From Paractinoplanes rishiriensis (GTDB taxonomy: Bacteria > Actinomycetota > Actinomycetes > Mycobacteriales > Micromonosporaceae): a DNA stretch of 64,000 nt. The notes under the pieces were generated by a model. That model was not told where the DNA came from, did no database searches, and saw only the letters and a list, made by a program, of their open reading frames with translations. The stretch covers positions 124,001 to 188,000 of the forward strand of contig NZ_BOMV01000051.1 of assembly GCF_016862375.1 (NCBI RefSeq), in the 5' to 3' direction. Positions 8,636 to 16,451 of the stretch are shown piece by piece. The position numbers were made by a program, and so were the translations under genes. Each line of letters starts with the position of its first letter. Positions within the stretch are counted from its first letter, which is position 1.

Positions 8636-10566
8636 TGCAGGATCACCTCGGTCTGCGGCGGCACCTGGGTGTTCGGGCCCGGGTTCTGACCGCGGACGAA
8701 GCCGTTCGGATTGAAGCCCTCGATCCGCACCCGCAGGTTTGCCCCCTGCAGCGCGGTCTGCGCCTGCTGGCACTGCTGGTTGTTGACGTCGGGCACGGCG
8801 ATCAGCGGCGGGCCCTTGCTGACGTCGAGGGTGACCTCGTCGTCGTTGGCCGCGCCGGTGCCGGGTTTCGGCGTCTGCGCGATGACCGTGTCGGCCGGCT
8901 GGTCGCTGTCCTTGTACCGCTCGACGGCGGCCAGACCCAGCTGCTGGAGCTGCGACCGGGCGTCGTTGATGTTTTTGCCGACCAGGTCGGGCACGGCGAT
9001 CGGGGCCCGGCCCTTGCTGAGCACCACGGTGACCGTGTCACCGCGCTTGAGCTCGGTGCCCTTGGCCGGGTTGGTGGACAGCACCGCACCCTCGGGCACG
9101 GTGTCGCTGTACTGCCCGGCGCCCTGCTTGATCTTGAGACCGTTCTGCTCCAGCTCGCCGCGTGCCGCGTTGAGTTCCAGACCAACCAGATCCGGTACGG
9201 GGAAACGCTCCTTGCCGAGCGACAGGCTGAGCGTGATCGTGCCGCCCTTGACCAGTCGCTCGCCGGCGGCCGGGCTCTGGTTGACCACGGTGTCCTTGGC
9301 GATCGACTCGCTGTAGACGCCGTCGCCGAACAGCAGCTTGTAGTTGTGCTGCTCGGCGTAGAGAACCGCCTGGTCCTTGGTCATGTTGATCATCGGCGGT
9401 GCGTCCGTGTAACGGCCCAGGGTGACCCACCACGTGCTGCCGATCACCACGAGCACCATGACCGCCACGGCCGCCATCAGCAGCAGCCGGCGCCGGTCGG
9501 TGCCGCCGGGGTAGTCGTCGGCGACCTCGCCGTGCCGGTATCCCGGGGCGTTGCGCGCCTGCTCGGGCAGCCGGGCCCAGCGCGGCCGGTCGGTGACCCG
9601 GGGCACCACCGCGGTCGCGTCCGCGCCGCCGCCGGCCGCGTGCCGCGAGTGCGGGACCTGGCGCAGCAGCGCGGTCTCGACGCTCGCGGCGCCCAGATCG
9701 TCGCGGACCGTCTGCACGTCGGCCAGCAGGGCGCCGGCGTCGGTGGGGCGGGCGCCGGCGTCGCGGCGGGTGGCCCGGGCGACCAGCTCGTCCATCGCGG
9801 CGGGCACGCCCTTGACGACCCGGGACGGGGGCGGCACGTCGTTGTCCACGTGTTGCCAGGCCACCTCGACCGGGTCGTCGCCGTCGAACGGCACCCGCCC
9901 GGTGAGCATCTCGTAGAGCACCACACCGGCCGAGTAGACGTCGGTGCGGGCGTCGGCGTGGCCGTTGGTGACCAGTTCCGGTGCGACGTACGCGACTGTG
10001 GCCATCAGCTGGCCGGAGTCGTCGATGCTGCTCGCCTCGACCGCGCGGGCCAGGCCGAAGTCGGCGACCTTGACCACGGCGTCGACCAGGTTGCCGGCGC
10101 CGCCGCTGGGTGCCTCGGCGACCAGCACGTTTTCTGGCTTGACGTCGCGGTGCACCAGGCCGGCCCGGTGGGCGGCGGCGATGGCGGCGAGCATCTGCTC
10201 GAGGATCGCGCAGGCCTCGACCGGGTTGAGGCGGCGGCGCTGGGTGAGCACGTCCCGCAGGGTGCGGCCCTGCACGTACTCCATCACCAGGTAGGGCAGG
10301 CCGAGGTGGCGCCCCTGGTCATAGACGGCTACGACGTTGGGATGGGTGAGCCGGGCGATCGTCTTGGCCTCGTCGGTGAACCGGTCCACGAAGTGGACGT
10401 TCGTCGCCTGCGACGGGTGAATGATCTTCAGCGCGACCGTGCGTTCGAGTCGCTGGTCGACGGCCGTGTAGACGGTCGCCATGCCACCACGGGCTACGCG
10501 ACCGGTGATCCGGTAGCGGCCGTCAATCGTCGTGCCGATCAGCGTATCGGCGACTGTGGTGTCCAT
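8626..10566 (-). CDS. pknL: PASTA-domain Ser/Thr protein kinase, PknL-like
   Basis: A membrane receptor kinase of 646 aa. The ATG at 10566 is used because the kinase domain follows directly. Seen in order: glycine loop GRVARGGMATVY (about 22-33), Lys47, catalytic HRDVKPEN with Asp141, DFG at 169-171, APE at 195-197, a juxtamembrane stretch, one transmembrane helix at about 360-382, then four extracellular PASTA repeats to the C-terminus. PASTA domains bind peptidoglycan fragments, so a cell-envelope sensing role is likely. The nearby Rv2175c-type gene encodes the known substrate of PknL in mycobacteria, which supports naming it PknL rather than PknB. TACACT lies eight bases before the ATG and there is no clear ribosome binding site. 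Confidence 0.9.
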   Translation of the reverse strand: MDTTVADTLIGTTIDGRYRITGRVARGGMATVYTAVDQRLERTVALKIIHPSQATNVHFVDRFTDEAKTIARLTHPNVVAVYDQGRHLGLPYLVMEYVQGRTLRDVLTQRRRLNPVEACAILEQMLAAIAAAHRAGLVHRDVKPENVLVAEAPSGGAGNLVDAVVKVADFGLARAVEASSIDDSGQLMATVAYVAPELVTNGHADARTDVYSAGVVLYEMLTGRVPFDGDDPVEVAWQHVDNDVPPPSRVVKGVPAAMDELVARATRRDAGARPTDAGALLADVQTVRDDLGAASVETALLRQVPHSRHAAGGGADATAVVPRVTDRPRWARLPEQARNAPGYRHGEVADDYPGGTDRRRLLLMAAVAVMVLVVIGSTWWVTLGRYTDAPPMINMTKDQAVLYAEQHNYKLLFGDGVYSESIAKDTVVNQSPAAGERLVKGGTITLSLSLGKERFPVPDLVGLELNAARGELEQNGLKIKQGAGQYSDTVPEGAVLSTNPAKGTELKRGDTVTVVLSKGRAPIAVPDLVGKNINDARSQLQQLGLAAVERYKDSDQPADTVIAQTPKPGTGAANDDEVTLDVSKGPPLIAVPDVNNQQCQQAQTALQGANLRVRIEGFNPNGFVRGQNPGPNTQVPPQTEVILQCF

Positions 10567-10679
10567 CGGCGTGAAGTGTATGTGTCTTTCGCGTGGGGGC
10601 AGACCAGGATGACATAGCTGAGTCCAAACGGGTACGCCGTGGACTGTGAGCGGCGGCGTCTGCCCCGACAAAAGGCTAT

Positions 10680-11372
10680 TTAGTGGTGTCGGCGGCGGTG
10701 ACGGTCTTGCGGGTTATGGCTGGGTTCGGCCGATTCGCTGGGTGTGGCCGACGTCTCGCTCGGGCTGGGCTCGACCGAGGTGCTGTCGCTCGGCTCGGGG
10801 CTCGCGCTGGACGCGGTGGGGGAGGGCACGCTGCTGGGTGCGGTCGGGGTGGGCACCGGCGGGAAGTGGCAACTCCCACATTCCGGATTTGTCGGATTCA
10901 GAGTCCGAATCGGACTCGCGTTCGGCGTGCTGCTCCGCGTCGCCGGCACCGTGGTGTTCGCCACCGGCAGCGTCGCTGCCGCCGCCCTCCGGGTCAGCGT
11001 CGGCGCCGGGCCCGCGCCGAGTCCGGCATTAGGGGTGTACGTCGTGGTGGCCGCGGGCGGTGCCGGGAAGGTGTCGGCGGCCGCCGGGGTCTCGTGCAGC
11101 AGCGATCCGAGGCCGTGCACCACACCCAGGTAGGCACCGGCCGACCCGAGCACGGTGAGCATGCCGAACACGGTCACGGCCGCGACCCGCCGCGGTGACC
11201 GGCCGGCCGGCCGGGCGGTGAACTCCACGGCCGTACCGCCGAAGGTGTTCATCCCCGTGGAGGTGACGTCCGGGCCGTCGGCCGGTGGCTCGACCGGGCG
11301 GCGACCCAGGTCGTAGCGCACCGAACGCCAGGCGCCGGCGGCCTCGGAGCGCATTGTCCGGAACAGGCTCAT
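10680..11372 (-). CDS. membrane-anchored protein with Ser/Thr/Pro-rich tail, unknown
   Basis: Not assignable to a family. The 230 aa product has a cytoplasmic N-terminus (MSLFRTMRSEAAGAWRSVRYDLGRR), one transmembrane helix at about residues 65-85, and a long extracellular low-complexity tail rich in Ser, Thr, Pro and Ala ending in basic residues. The ATG at 11372 has GGAGAA upstream; a longer reading starting at 11711 would run through the Rv2175c-like gene on the other strand and is rejected. It sits downstream of nothing else on its strand and is divergent from the Rv2175c-like gene by 33 bases. Its position beside a PASTA kinase makes a cell-wall-associated function or kinase substrate conceivable. 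Confidence 0.65.
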   Translation of the reverse strand: MSLFRTMRSEAAGAWRSVRYDLGRRPVEPPADGPDVTSTGMNTFGGTAVEFTARPAGRSPRRVAAVTVFGMLTVLGSAGAYLGVVHGLGSLLHETPAAADTFPAPPAATTTYTPNAGLGAGPAPTLTRRAAAATLPVANTTVPATRSSTPNASPIRTLNPTNPECGSCHFPPVPTPTAPSSVPSPTASSASPEPSDSTSVEPSPSETSATPSESAEPSHNPQDRHRRRHH

Positions 11373-11405
11373 CGCGTTCGTTCTCCGATCTGGCACGCTG
11401 TAGGA

Positions 11406-11756
11406 GTGAGCGATTCCGTTACCGCCGGGCCAGCCGGTTGGGTCAACCTGCCGGATGTGTCCGAAAAGCTCGGCGTGTCGATCAGCAAGGTGCACCAGAT
11501 GATCCGCGACGGGCAACTGCTCGCGGTGAAGCGCGACGGGGTCCGGCTGGTCCCCGCTGAGCTCGTGGCCAACGGCACCGTGCTCAAGCACCTCCCGGGG
11601 GTCCTGACCTTGCTGCGCGACGCCGGGTATAACGACGAAGAGGCCCTCCGGTGGCTGTATGAACCGGACGATGCCCTGGAGGGGAACGCGGCGACCGGCC
11701 TCGGGGGTCACCGCGCGCGCGAGGTGAAGCGGCGGGCGCAGGCCCTCGGGTTCTGA
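11406..11756 (+). CDS. Rv2175c-family DNA-binding protein
   Basis: A 116 aa winged-helix DNA-binding protein. GWVNLPDVSEKLGVSISKVHQMIRDG is the helix-turn-helix, followed by LLAVKRDGVRLVPAELV and a C-terminal YNDEEALRWLYEPDD...HRAREVKRRAQAL, closely matching the layout of Rv2175c. In M. tuberculosis that protein is phosphorylated by PknL, which alters DNA binding. The GTG at 11406 overlaps a TAGGAG element, so the initiation signal is unusual. The stop overlaps the ATG of the first cyclase subunit, so it is co-transcribed with carotenoid genes. Confidence 0.88.
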   Translation: MSDSVTAGPAGWVNLPDVSEKLGVSISKVHQMIRDGQLLAVKRDGVRLVPAELVANGTVLKHLPGVLTLLRDAGYNDEEALRWLYEPDDALEGNAATGLGGHRAREVKRRAQALGF

Positions 11757-12082
11757 TGCGCCACCTCGCCTATCTGAGCGTGCTGGCGGGGTGCTTGGCG
11801 GCGGCCGTCTGGCTGGAACCGGTGCTCAAGGTCAACGTGTTCCGCCGGTGGCGGCGGCTGGCGCTGACCGTGCTGCCGGTCGCGGTGCTGTTCGTGGTCT
11901 GGGACCTGCTGGCGATCGCCGCCGGGCACTGGTGGTTCGACCATTCCCAGATCACCGGCATCTTCCTGCCCGGCGGCCTGCCGCTGGACGAGGTGATGTT
12001 CTTCTTGGTGGTTCCGGTCTGCGCGATCCTCGGGTTCGAGGCGGTACGCGCGGTCCTGGGTAAACCGGCCGGTGACGAGTGA
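11756..12082 (+). CDS. crtYc: lycopene cyclase subunit, first half (CrtYc/CrtYe type)
   Basis: A 108 aa membrane protein with three hydrophobic segments. HWWFDHSQITGIFLPGGLPLDEVMFFLVVP is the conserved block of the actinobacterial heterodimeric lycopene cyclase domain, including the acidic LPLDE. Such cyclases need two half-size subunits to close the ends of lycopene or to make C50 rings. It starts within the stop codon of the Rv2175c-like gene and overlaps the second subunit by four bases, so all three are translationally coupled. Whether the pair makes a beta ring or another end group cannot be read from sequence. Confidence 0.85.
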   Translation: MRHLAYLSVLAGCLAAAVWLEPVLKVNVFRRWRRLALTVLPVAVLFVVWDLLAIAAGHWWFDHSQITGIFLPGGLPLDEVMFFLVVPVCAILGFEAVRAVLGKPAGDE

Positions 12083-12450
12083 GCTACACCGCGGCCGCAC
12101 TGCTCGGCGTGCTGGTGGCCGTGCTGGTCGACGTGGCGGTGCTGCGGGTCCGGCTGCTCGGGCGGGTGGCGTTCTGGGCCACGTACCCGATTGTCTTTGG
12201 TTTTCAGCTCTTGTCGAACGGCATCCTGACCGGGCGCGGAATAGTGAACTACGCGCCGGACGCGATCATCGGCTGGCGGCTGGTGCACGCGCCGGTCGAG
12301 GACCTGCTGTTCGGGTTCGCGCTGGTGCTGCTGACGCTCGACCTGTGGGTGTGGTGGGGGCGGCGCGGGGTGCAGCGCACGCCGCGCGCGGGCGAGGGCA
12401 GCCGGCTGCTAAACCGTGCGGCGGGTCGCCGCGTCCGCGAGCGCCCCTAG
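12079..12450 (+). CDS. crtYd: lycopene cyclase subunit, second half (CrtYd/CrtYf type)
   Basis: A 123 aa membrane protein with a GTG start at 12079 overlapping the preceding stop. The motifs YPIVFGFQLLSNGILTGRGIVNY and HAPVEDLLFGFALVLLTLDLWVW match the second half of the heterodimeric lycopene cyclase. It must act with the preceding subunit in the membrane. Its 3' end overlaps by 42 bases the 3' end of the convergent polyprenyl synthase gene, which supplies the carotenoid precursor. Confidence 0.85.
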   Translation: MSYTAAALLGVLVAVLVDVAVLRVRLLGRVAFWATYPIVFGFQLLSNGILTGRGIVNYAPDAIIGWRLVHAPVEDLLFGFALVLLTLDLWVWWGRRGVQRTPRAGEGSRLLNRAAGRRVRERP

Positions 12451-13476
12451 CACCGTACGGGCCTCGTCGTCCATCGGAGCCGCCGCCAGCGCGGCCAGCG
12501 AGGCCGCCATCAGCACGTCGATCCGGGCCTCGGTGGCGGTCAGCGCGCCCGAGCCCCGGATCAGCTGCCGGGCCCGCTGCACGCCGCCGTCGTCCAGGGA
12601 CTGGTCGCCGAGCGCCGCGTCGAGCTCGGCCCGGGCACCCGCATCGAGTGCCTGGAATGCGGCCGCTATCAAATAGGTGCGTTTGCCCTCGCGCAGGTCG
12701 TCACCGGCCGGCTTCCCGGTCTGCGACGGATCGCCGAAGATGCCCAGAATGTCGTCGCGGAGCTGGAACGCCTCACCCAGCGGCAGCCCGAACGCCGAGT
12801 ACGCGGCCTGCAACTCCGGCGTCGCCCCCGCGATCGCACCGCCCAGCAGCAGCGGCCGTTCCACCGTGTATTTGGCCGACTTGAACTGGGCCACCTTGCC
12901 GGCCCGCTCGACCGACGTGTCCGCGGTCGCCTGGGTCAGCACGTCCAGGTACTGCCCGACGGTGACCTCGGTGCGCATCTCGTCGAAAACCGGGCGGGCC
13001 CGGCCCAGCTCATCGGCGGTCAGCCCCGAGACGTGCAGTAACTCGTCCGACCAGACCAGGGCGAGATCACCGAGCAGTACGGCGGCGTTGTCCCCGAACG
13101 CACCGGCCCCGCCGCGCCAGCCCGCGTCCCGGTGCCGGCGTTCGAACCGGCGGTGCACCGCCGGTTCCCCGCGCCGGGTGTCCGACCGATCCATCAGGTC
13201 GTCGTGGATGAGGGCGCTGGCCTGCACCAACTCGAGCGAGGCGACCGCGGCCACCACGTGCTCCGAGTCGGCGCCGCCGGCTCCGCGGTAACCCCAGTAG
13301 GCGAATGCGGGGCGCAGCCGCTTGCCGCCGCCCAGCACGAAATCCTCCAGCGCCTCGGCGAACTCGGTCAGAGCCGGGTCGATGGCGATCAGGCGGTCGC
13401 GTTCGGTGGCCAGGAAGGCGGCAAGTGCCTTGTCGACCCGGGGACGCAGCCCGGCCGCTTCGACGGGGGAAGTCAC
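12409..13476 (-). CDS. crtE: polyprenyl diphosphate synthase (GGPP synthase-like, IdsA/CrtE)
   Basis: Chain-elongating trans-prenyltransferase of 355 aa that condenses isopentenyl diphosphate units, probably to geranylgeranyl diphosphate. The first aspartate motif is DDLMD at residues 92-96, the second DDILGIFGD at 241-249, with GGGKRLRP at 49-56 as the substrate-binding entry. It corresponds in position to mycobacterial idsA2. A GTG start at 13476 has TAGCGT exactly six bases upstream, consistent with a leaderless message. Next to the two cyclase subunits, it likely feeds carotenoid synthesis, but a role in menaquinone or other prenyl chains is equally possible. Confidence 0.88.
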   Translation of the reverse strand: MTSPVEAAGLRPRVDKALAAFLATERDRLIAIDPALTEFAEALEDFVLGGGKRLRPAFAYWGYRGAGGADSEHVVAAVASLELVQASALIHDDLMDRSDTRRGEPAVHRRFERRHRDAGWRGGAGAFGDNAAVLLGDLALVWSDELLHVSGLTADELGRARPVFDEMRTEVTVGQYLDVLTQATADTSVERAGKVAQFKSAKYTVERPLLLGGAIAGATPELQAAYSAFGLPLGEAFQLRDDILGIFGDPSQTGKPAGDDLREGKRTYLIAAAFQALDAGARAELDAALGDQSLDDGGVQRARQLIRGSGALTATEARIDVLMAASLAALAAAPMDDEARTVLGALADAATRRTV

Positions 13477-13562
13477 GGTGCGACGCTAGCGCCTATCTCG
13501 CGCCCTTTGCTCGTCGGGTCTCGCGCCCGTCGCTTCTTACTGCGGACGGTAGAGTCCGGGGT
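13477..13562. promoter_or_regulatory. divergent leaderless promoters, polyprenyl synthase / MTHFR
   Basis: On the minus strand TAGCGT (complement of 13483-13488) stands six bases before the synthase GTG. On the plus strand TAGAGT (13550-13555) stands seven bases before the MTHFR GTG at 13563. Neither start has a convincing Shine-Dalgarno sequence, which supports both starts and leaderless transcription. Confidence 0.55.
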
Positions 13563-14486
13563 GTGGCACTCGGACTTCCCTCACGCCTTCCCGGCACGCC
13601 CGCGATCGGCGACCTGATCCGGGGGGAGGCGCCCACGTTCTCGTTCGAGTTCTTTCCGCCCAAAACGCCCGAGGGCGAGCTTCTCCTCTGGCAGGCGATC
13701 CGCGAACTCGAGTCGCTGCGCCCCAGCTTCGTGTCGATCACGTACGGGGCCGGCGGCACCACCCGCGACACCACGGTTGCGGTGACCGAGCGGGTGGCCA
13801 CCGAGACGACGCTGCTCCCGATGGCCCACCTCACCGCGGTGAACCACTCGGTCGCCGAACTGCGCAACGTGATCGGCCGCCTGGCCGGCGCCGGCATCCG
13901 CAACGTGCTGGCCGTCCGGGGCGACCCGCCCGGCGACCCGATGGCCGAGTGGGTCCGGCACCCCGAAGGAGTCATGTACGCCGAAGACCTGGTACGCCTG
14001 GTCAAGGAGTCCGGCGACTTCAGCGTCGGGGTGGCCGCGTTCCCGTACAAGCACCCCCGCTCACCCGACGTGGCCAGCGACACCGCCAACTTCGTGAGCA
14101 AGTGCCGGGCCGGCGCCGACTTCGCCATCACCCAGATGTTCTTCGACGCCGACGAATACCTGCATCTCCGCGACCGCGTGGCCGAGGCCGGCTGTGACAC
14201 CCCGATAGTCCCCGGCGTCATGCCGGTGACCAGGATGGCCACCATCGAGCGCTCGTCGCAGCTGTCCGGCGCCCCGTTCCCGCCCGCGCTGCTGGCCCGC
14301 TTCGAGAGCGTCGCCCACGACGAGGCCGCGGTGCGCGCGCTGGGCATCGAGGTCTGCGCCGAGATGTGCGCCCGCCTGCTCCGCGAGGGCGTCCCCGGCA
14401 TCCACTTCATCACCCTGAACCGCTCCACCGCGACCCGCGAGGTCTGGCAGTTGCTGGCCCCGACCGAGGTGGCCGCGGCCGCCTGA
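13563..14486 (+). CDS. metF: methylenetetrahydrofolate reductase
   Basis: Reduces 5,10-methylene-THF to 5-methyl-THF using FAD, supplying methyl groups for methionine. The 307 aa product starts at a GTG (VALGLPSRLPG), selected from the TAGAGT box and because the family domain begins soon after with PTFSFEFFPPKTPEGE. Other features are FVSITYGAGGTTRDTT, HLTAVNHS, NVLAVRGDPPGD, GVAAFPYKHPRS and ADFAITQMFFDADEY. Mycobacteria have an MTHFR-family gene at the same relative position beside idsA2. The CDP-alcohol phosphotransferase gene follows within nine bases. Confidence 0.92.
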   Translation: MALGLPSRLPGTPAIGDLIRGEAPTFSFEFFPPKTPEGELLLWQAIRELESLRPSFVSITYGAGGTTRDTTVAVTERVATETTLLPMAHLTAVNHSVAELRNVIGRLAGAGIRNVLAVRGDPPGDPMAEWVRHPEGVMYAEDLVRLVKESGDFSVGVAAFPYKHPRSPDVASDTANFVSKCRAGADFAITQMFFDADEYLHLRDRVAEAGCDTPIVPGVMPVTRMATIERSSQLSGAPFPPALLARFESVAHDEAAVRALGIEVCAEMCARLLREGVPGIHFITLNRSTATREVWQLLAPTEVAAAA

Positions 14487-14494
14487 CCTCAACC

Positions 14495-15223
14495 GTGACC
14501 TGGGACGAGTACGCCGCCGCCTGGTCCCGCCTGCACGGCGGCTTCGACCCGTCCGGAGCGTCGGGGCTGGTCCGAGGCTGGCTGCGCCTCACCTACCGGA
14601 TCGGCTCCTGGCTGGCCGCCCGCGGGGTAGGCCCGATGGCGGTGACCACCGGGGGTCTGCTGCTCTGCCTGGCCGTGCCGCTGGTGGTGCTGCTGGATCC
14701 GCCGTCGTACGGCCCCTTCCTCGCCGCCCCGTCGATTGCTGGGTCGTCGGTTGCTGGGTCGTCGCTTTATGACCCGCTAGCCGCCGGTCCGCTACTTGCC
14801 GCCTCGGTGGTGTTGGCCGCCGCCCTGGCGGACGGCTTGGACGGCGCCGTGGCTGTGTTGACCGGCCGAGCCACCCGAGTCGGCTACGTCTACGACTCGG
14901 TGGCCGACCGCGTCGGCGAACTGGCCTGGCTGGCCGCTTTCTGGCTGGCCGGCGCTCCCGGCTGGGCGGTGGTGGCCGCGGGCGCCGCGAGCTGGCTGCA
15001 GGAATACGCCAGGTCAAGAGCCACCGCAGCCGGCATGACCGAAATAGGCGTGGTGACGATCTCCGAACGCCCCACCCGAGTCTTGATCACCATCTTCGGC
15101 CTGCTCCTGACCGCGGTACTGCCGTGGGCCCCGCTGGCCGCGGTCCTGGTCTGGTCGGCGCTGACCACAGTGGGCTTGACCCAGCTGACCGTCACGATCC
15201 GCCGCAACCTCACCGACGGCTGA
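14495..15223 (+). CDS. CDP-alcohol phosphatidyltransferase family membrane protein
   Basis: A 242 aa integral membrane enzyme expected to transfer a phospho-alcohol from a CDP-linked donor in lipid synthesis. Several hydrophobic helices are visible. The active-site region reads ADGLDGAVAVLTGRATRVG then YVYDSVAD, giving D113-G114, D116, G130, D134 and D138. This is the Gly-x3-Asp-x3-Asp half of the family motif intact, with a divergent first half (D-G-L-D-G-A in place of D-G-x2-A-R). The exact substrate is not predictable. A GTG at 14495 is the likely start, close behind metF, so the two are probably an operon. Confidence 0.75.
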   Translation: MTWDEYAAAWSRLHGGFDPSGASGLVRGWLRLTYRIGSWLAARGVGPMAVTTGGLLLCLAVPLVVLLDPPSYGPFLAAPSIAGSSVAGSSLYDPLAAGPLLAASVVLAAALADGLDGAVAVLTGRATRVGYVYDSVADRVGELAWLAAFWLAGAPGWAVVAAGAASWLQEYARSRATAAGMTEIGVVTISERPTRVLITIFGLLLTAVLPWAPLAAVLVWSALTTVGLTQLTVTIRRNLTDG

Positions 15224-15250
15224 GGCCCGCCCCCACCGACCCGGTCTCCC

Positions 15251-15315
15251 GCCGCCGCCTCGCCCGCCTCGCCCGCCGCCTCGTCCGCCGCCGCCTCGTC
15301 CGCCGCCGCCTCGCC
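15251..15315 (+). repeat. short GC-rich tandem repeat
   Basis: About four imperfect copies of a roughly 15 bp unit (GCCGCCGCCTCGTCC and variants) lie just downstream of the CDP-alcohol gene. They generate apparent Arg- or Gly-rich reading frames that are not real genes. Confidence 0.7.
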
Positions 15316-15370
15316 CGGCTCCTGATGCGCCGGCCCCTGACGCGCCACCTTGCCCCGGCGCTGTCCTGAC

Positions 15371-15426
15371 ATGTTGATGCGGGCTCATCAACATTGATGC
15401 AGTGCAGTCAAGTCAACAGTTGACTT
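15371..15426. promoter_or_regulatory. two adjacent operator-like palindromes upstream of the HNH gene
   Basis: ATGTTGATG (15371-15379) is inverted at 15386-15394 (CATCAACAT), a 9 bp perfect repeat with a six-base spacer. Sixteen bases on is a perfect 17 bp palindrome, AAGTCAACAGTTGACTT (15410-15426). There is no T-run, so these look more like protein-binding sites than a terminator. They occupy the otherwise gene-free interval 15224-15619. The remainder of that interval shows nothing else definite. Confidence 0.5.
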
Positions 15427-15619
15427 CATCTTGACCGTGCACCAGGTCGACCTCGTTGCCGCCGGGGCCGTCAACGTGGGTGGCGATCTTTATTCGGTTG
15501 TTCGGTGCTGGGGGCGCTTTTACCGTTGTTCGTGACGCAGCCGCCCTAGCCCTGTCACGCGGGGTGAGGTGGCTTCTGTCTTCTTTGGACACATTGAGGC
15601 GCCTGGGGAGGTGGCCACA

Positions 15620-16057
15620 TTGAGCGCGGTGCTGGTTCTGAACGCCGACTGCGGACCGCTGCACCGGGTCAGCCTCCGGCACGCGATCCGGATGCTGTTC
15701 CGGGAAGTCGCGGTGGTGCACGAGGCGGAGCCGGACAGCCGGATCGGTATCTACCCGATCCCGACCGTGGTGCGGCTGGTCAGCTACGTGGTGACCCGCT
15801 GGCGGCACAGCCGCGGGCCGGTCTGGTCGCGCGCCGGTGTGCTCGTCCGCGACCGTCGCACGTGCGGCTACTGCGGCGGCGCGGCGTCCACGATCGACCA
15901 CGTGCTGCCGCGCTCGCGGGGCGGCTCCAACGAATGGAGCAACACGGTCGCCGCCTGCGGACGCTGCAACAACCGCAAGCGCGACCGCACCCCGGCCGAG
16001 GCCCGCATGCCACTACGCACCAAGCCGTACGCGCCGACCTGGGCGGCGCTGGCGTAG
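15620..16057 (+). CDS. HNH endonuclease family protein
   Basis: A 145 aa protein. A TTG at 15620 is chosen as start because GGGGAGGT (15605-15612) lies at ideal spacing and the product then opens MSAVLVLNADCGPLHRVSL, the usual beginning of this stand-alone HNH family. The nuclease core is CGYCGGAASTIDHVLPRS, then GGSNEWSNTVAACGRCNNRKRD: two CxxC zinc-binding pairs, the catalytic DH and the N...N...K of HNH. Such proteins are widespread in actinobacteria and their targets are mostly unknown. It ends at a strong hairpin. Confidence 0.85.
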   Translation: MSAVLVLNADCGPLHRVSLRHAIRMLFREVAVVHEAEPDSRIGIYPIPTVVRLVSYVVTRWRHSRGPVWSRAGVLVRDRRTCGYCGGAASTIDHVLPRSRGGSNEWSNTVAACGRCNNRKRDRTPAEARMPLRTKPYAPTWAALA

Positions 16058-16063
16058 GCCGGC

Positions 16064-16099
16064 GGCCGGCGGGCCGACACGGGGGCAGGCCCGCCGGCC
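16064..16099 (+). terminator. hairpin terminator after the HNH gene
   Basis: A 12 bp perfect GC stem, GGCCGGCGGGCC (16064-16075) with GGCCCGCCGGCC (16088-16099), and a 12-base loop start seven bases after the stop codon. No T-run follows, as is common in high-GC actinobacteria. Confidence 0.65.
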
Positions 16100-16289
16100 G
16101 TCCCACCGAACCGCCACGCGGGCGGGACCGCTCCGAACAATCCGGATGCTGTCCCGCCCGCCCACGCTTCCGCGCCCGGTGCCGGGAGAACGACGCGCAA
16201 GATATCCCGCGGTATAGGGAATGGTGCGTTGCCGGAATCGCGCGGGTGCGGGGGATGCGGCGCATAGCAAAGGCGGGATGCCGGTGGGG

Positions 16290-16371
16290 GCCGCGGTGCT
16301 GGGAGGGCCGCGGTGCTGGGAGGGCCGCGGTGCTGCGGGGGCCGCGGTGCCGGGGAAGGCCGAGGTGCGGG
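16290..16371 (+). repeat. 17 bp imperfect tandem repeat
   Basis: About five copies of GCCGCGGTGCTGGGAGG occur: two exact (16290-16306, 16307-16323), followed by progressively diverged units. They lie in the gene-free interval between the HNH and MarR genes. The rest of 16100-16451 shows no gene. The MarR -10 box TAGGAT is at 16440-16445. Confidence 0.7.
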
Positions 16372-16451
16372 AAACGCATGGCCGCTGCTCTCGGGGATCG
16401 TTTGGGAGCTGGATCGTCTGGAGTTGGATGATCCGGGGCTAGGATTGCTTT

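Noticed and set aside
8635..8773. An upstream ATG start for endonuclease IV at 8773
   Set aside because: It would add 46 residues encoded inside the kinase's last PASTA repeat with no similarity to the family; the GTG at 8635 fits the usual length.
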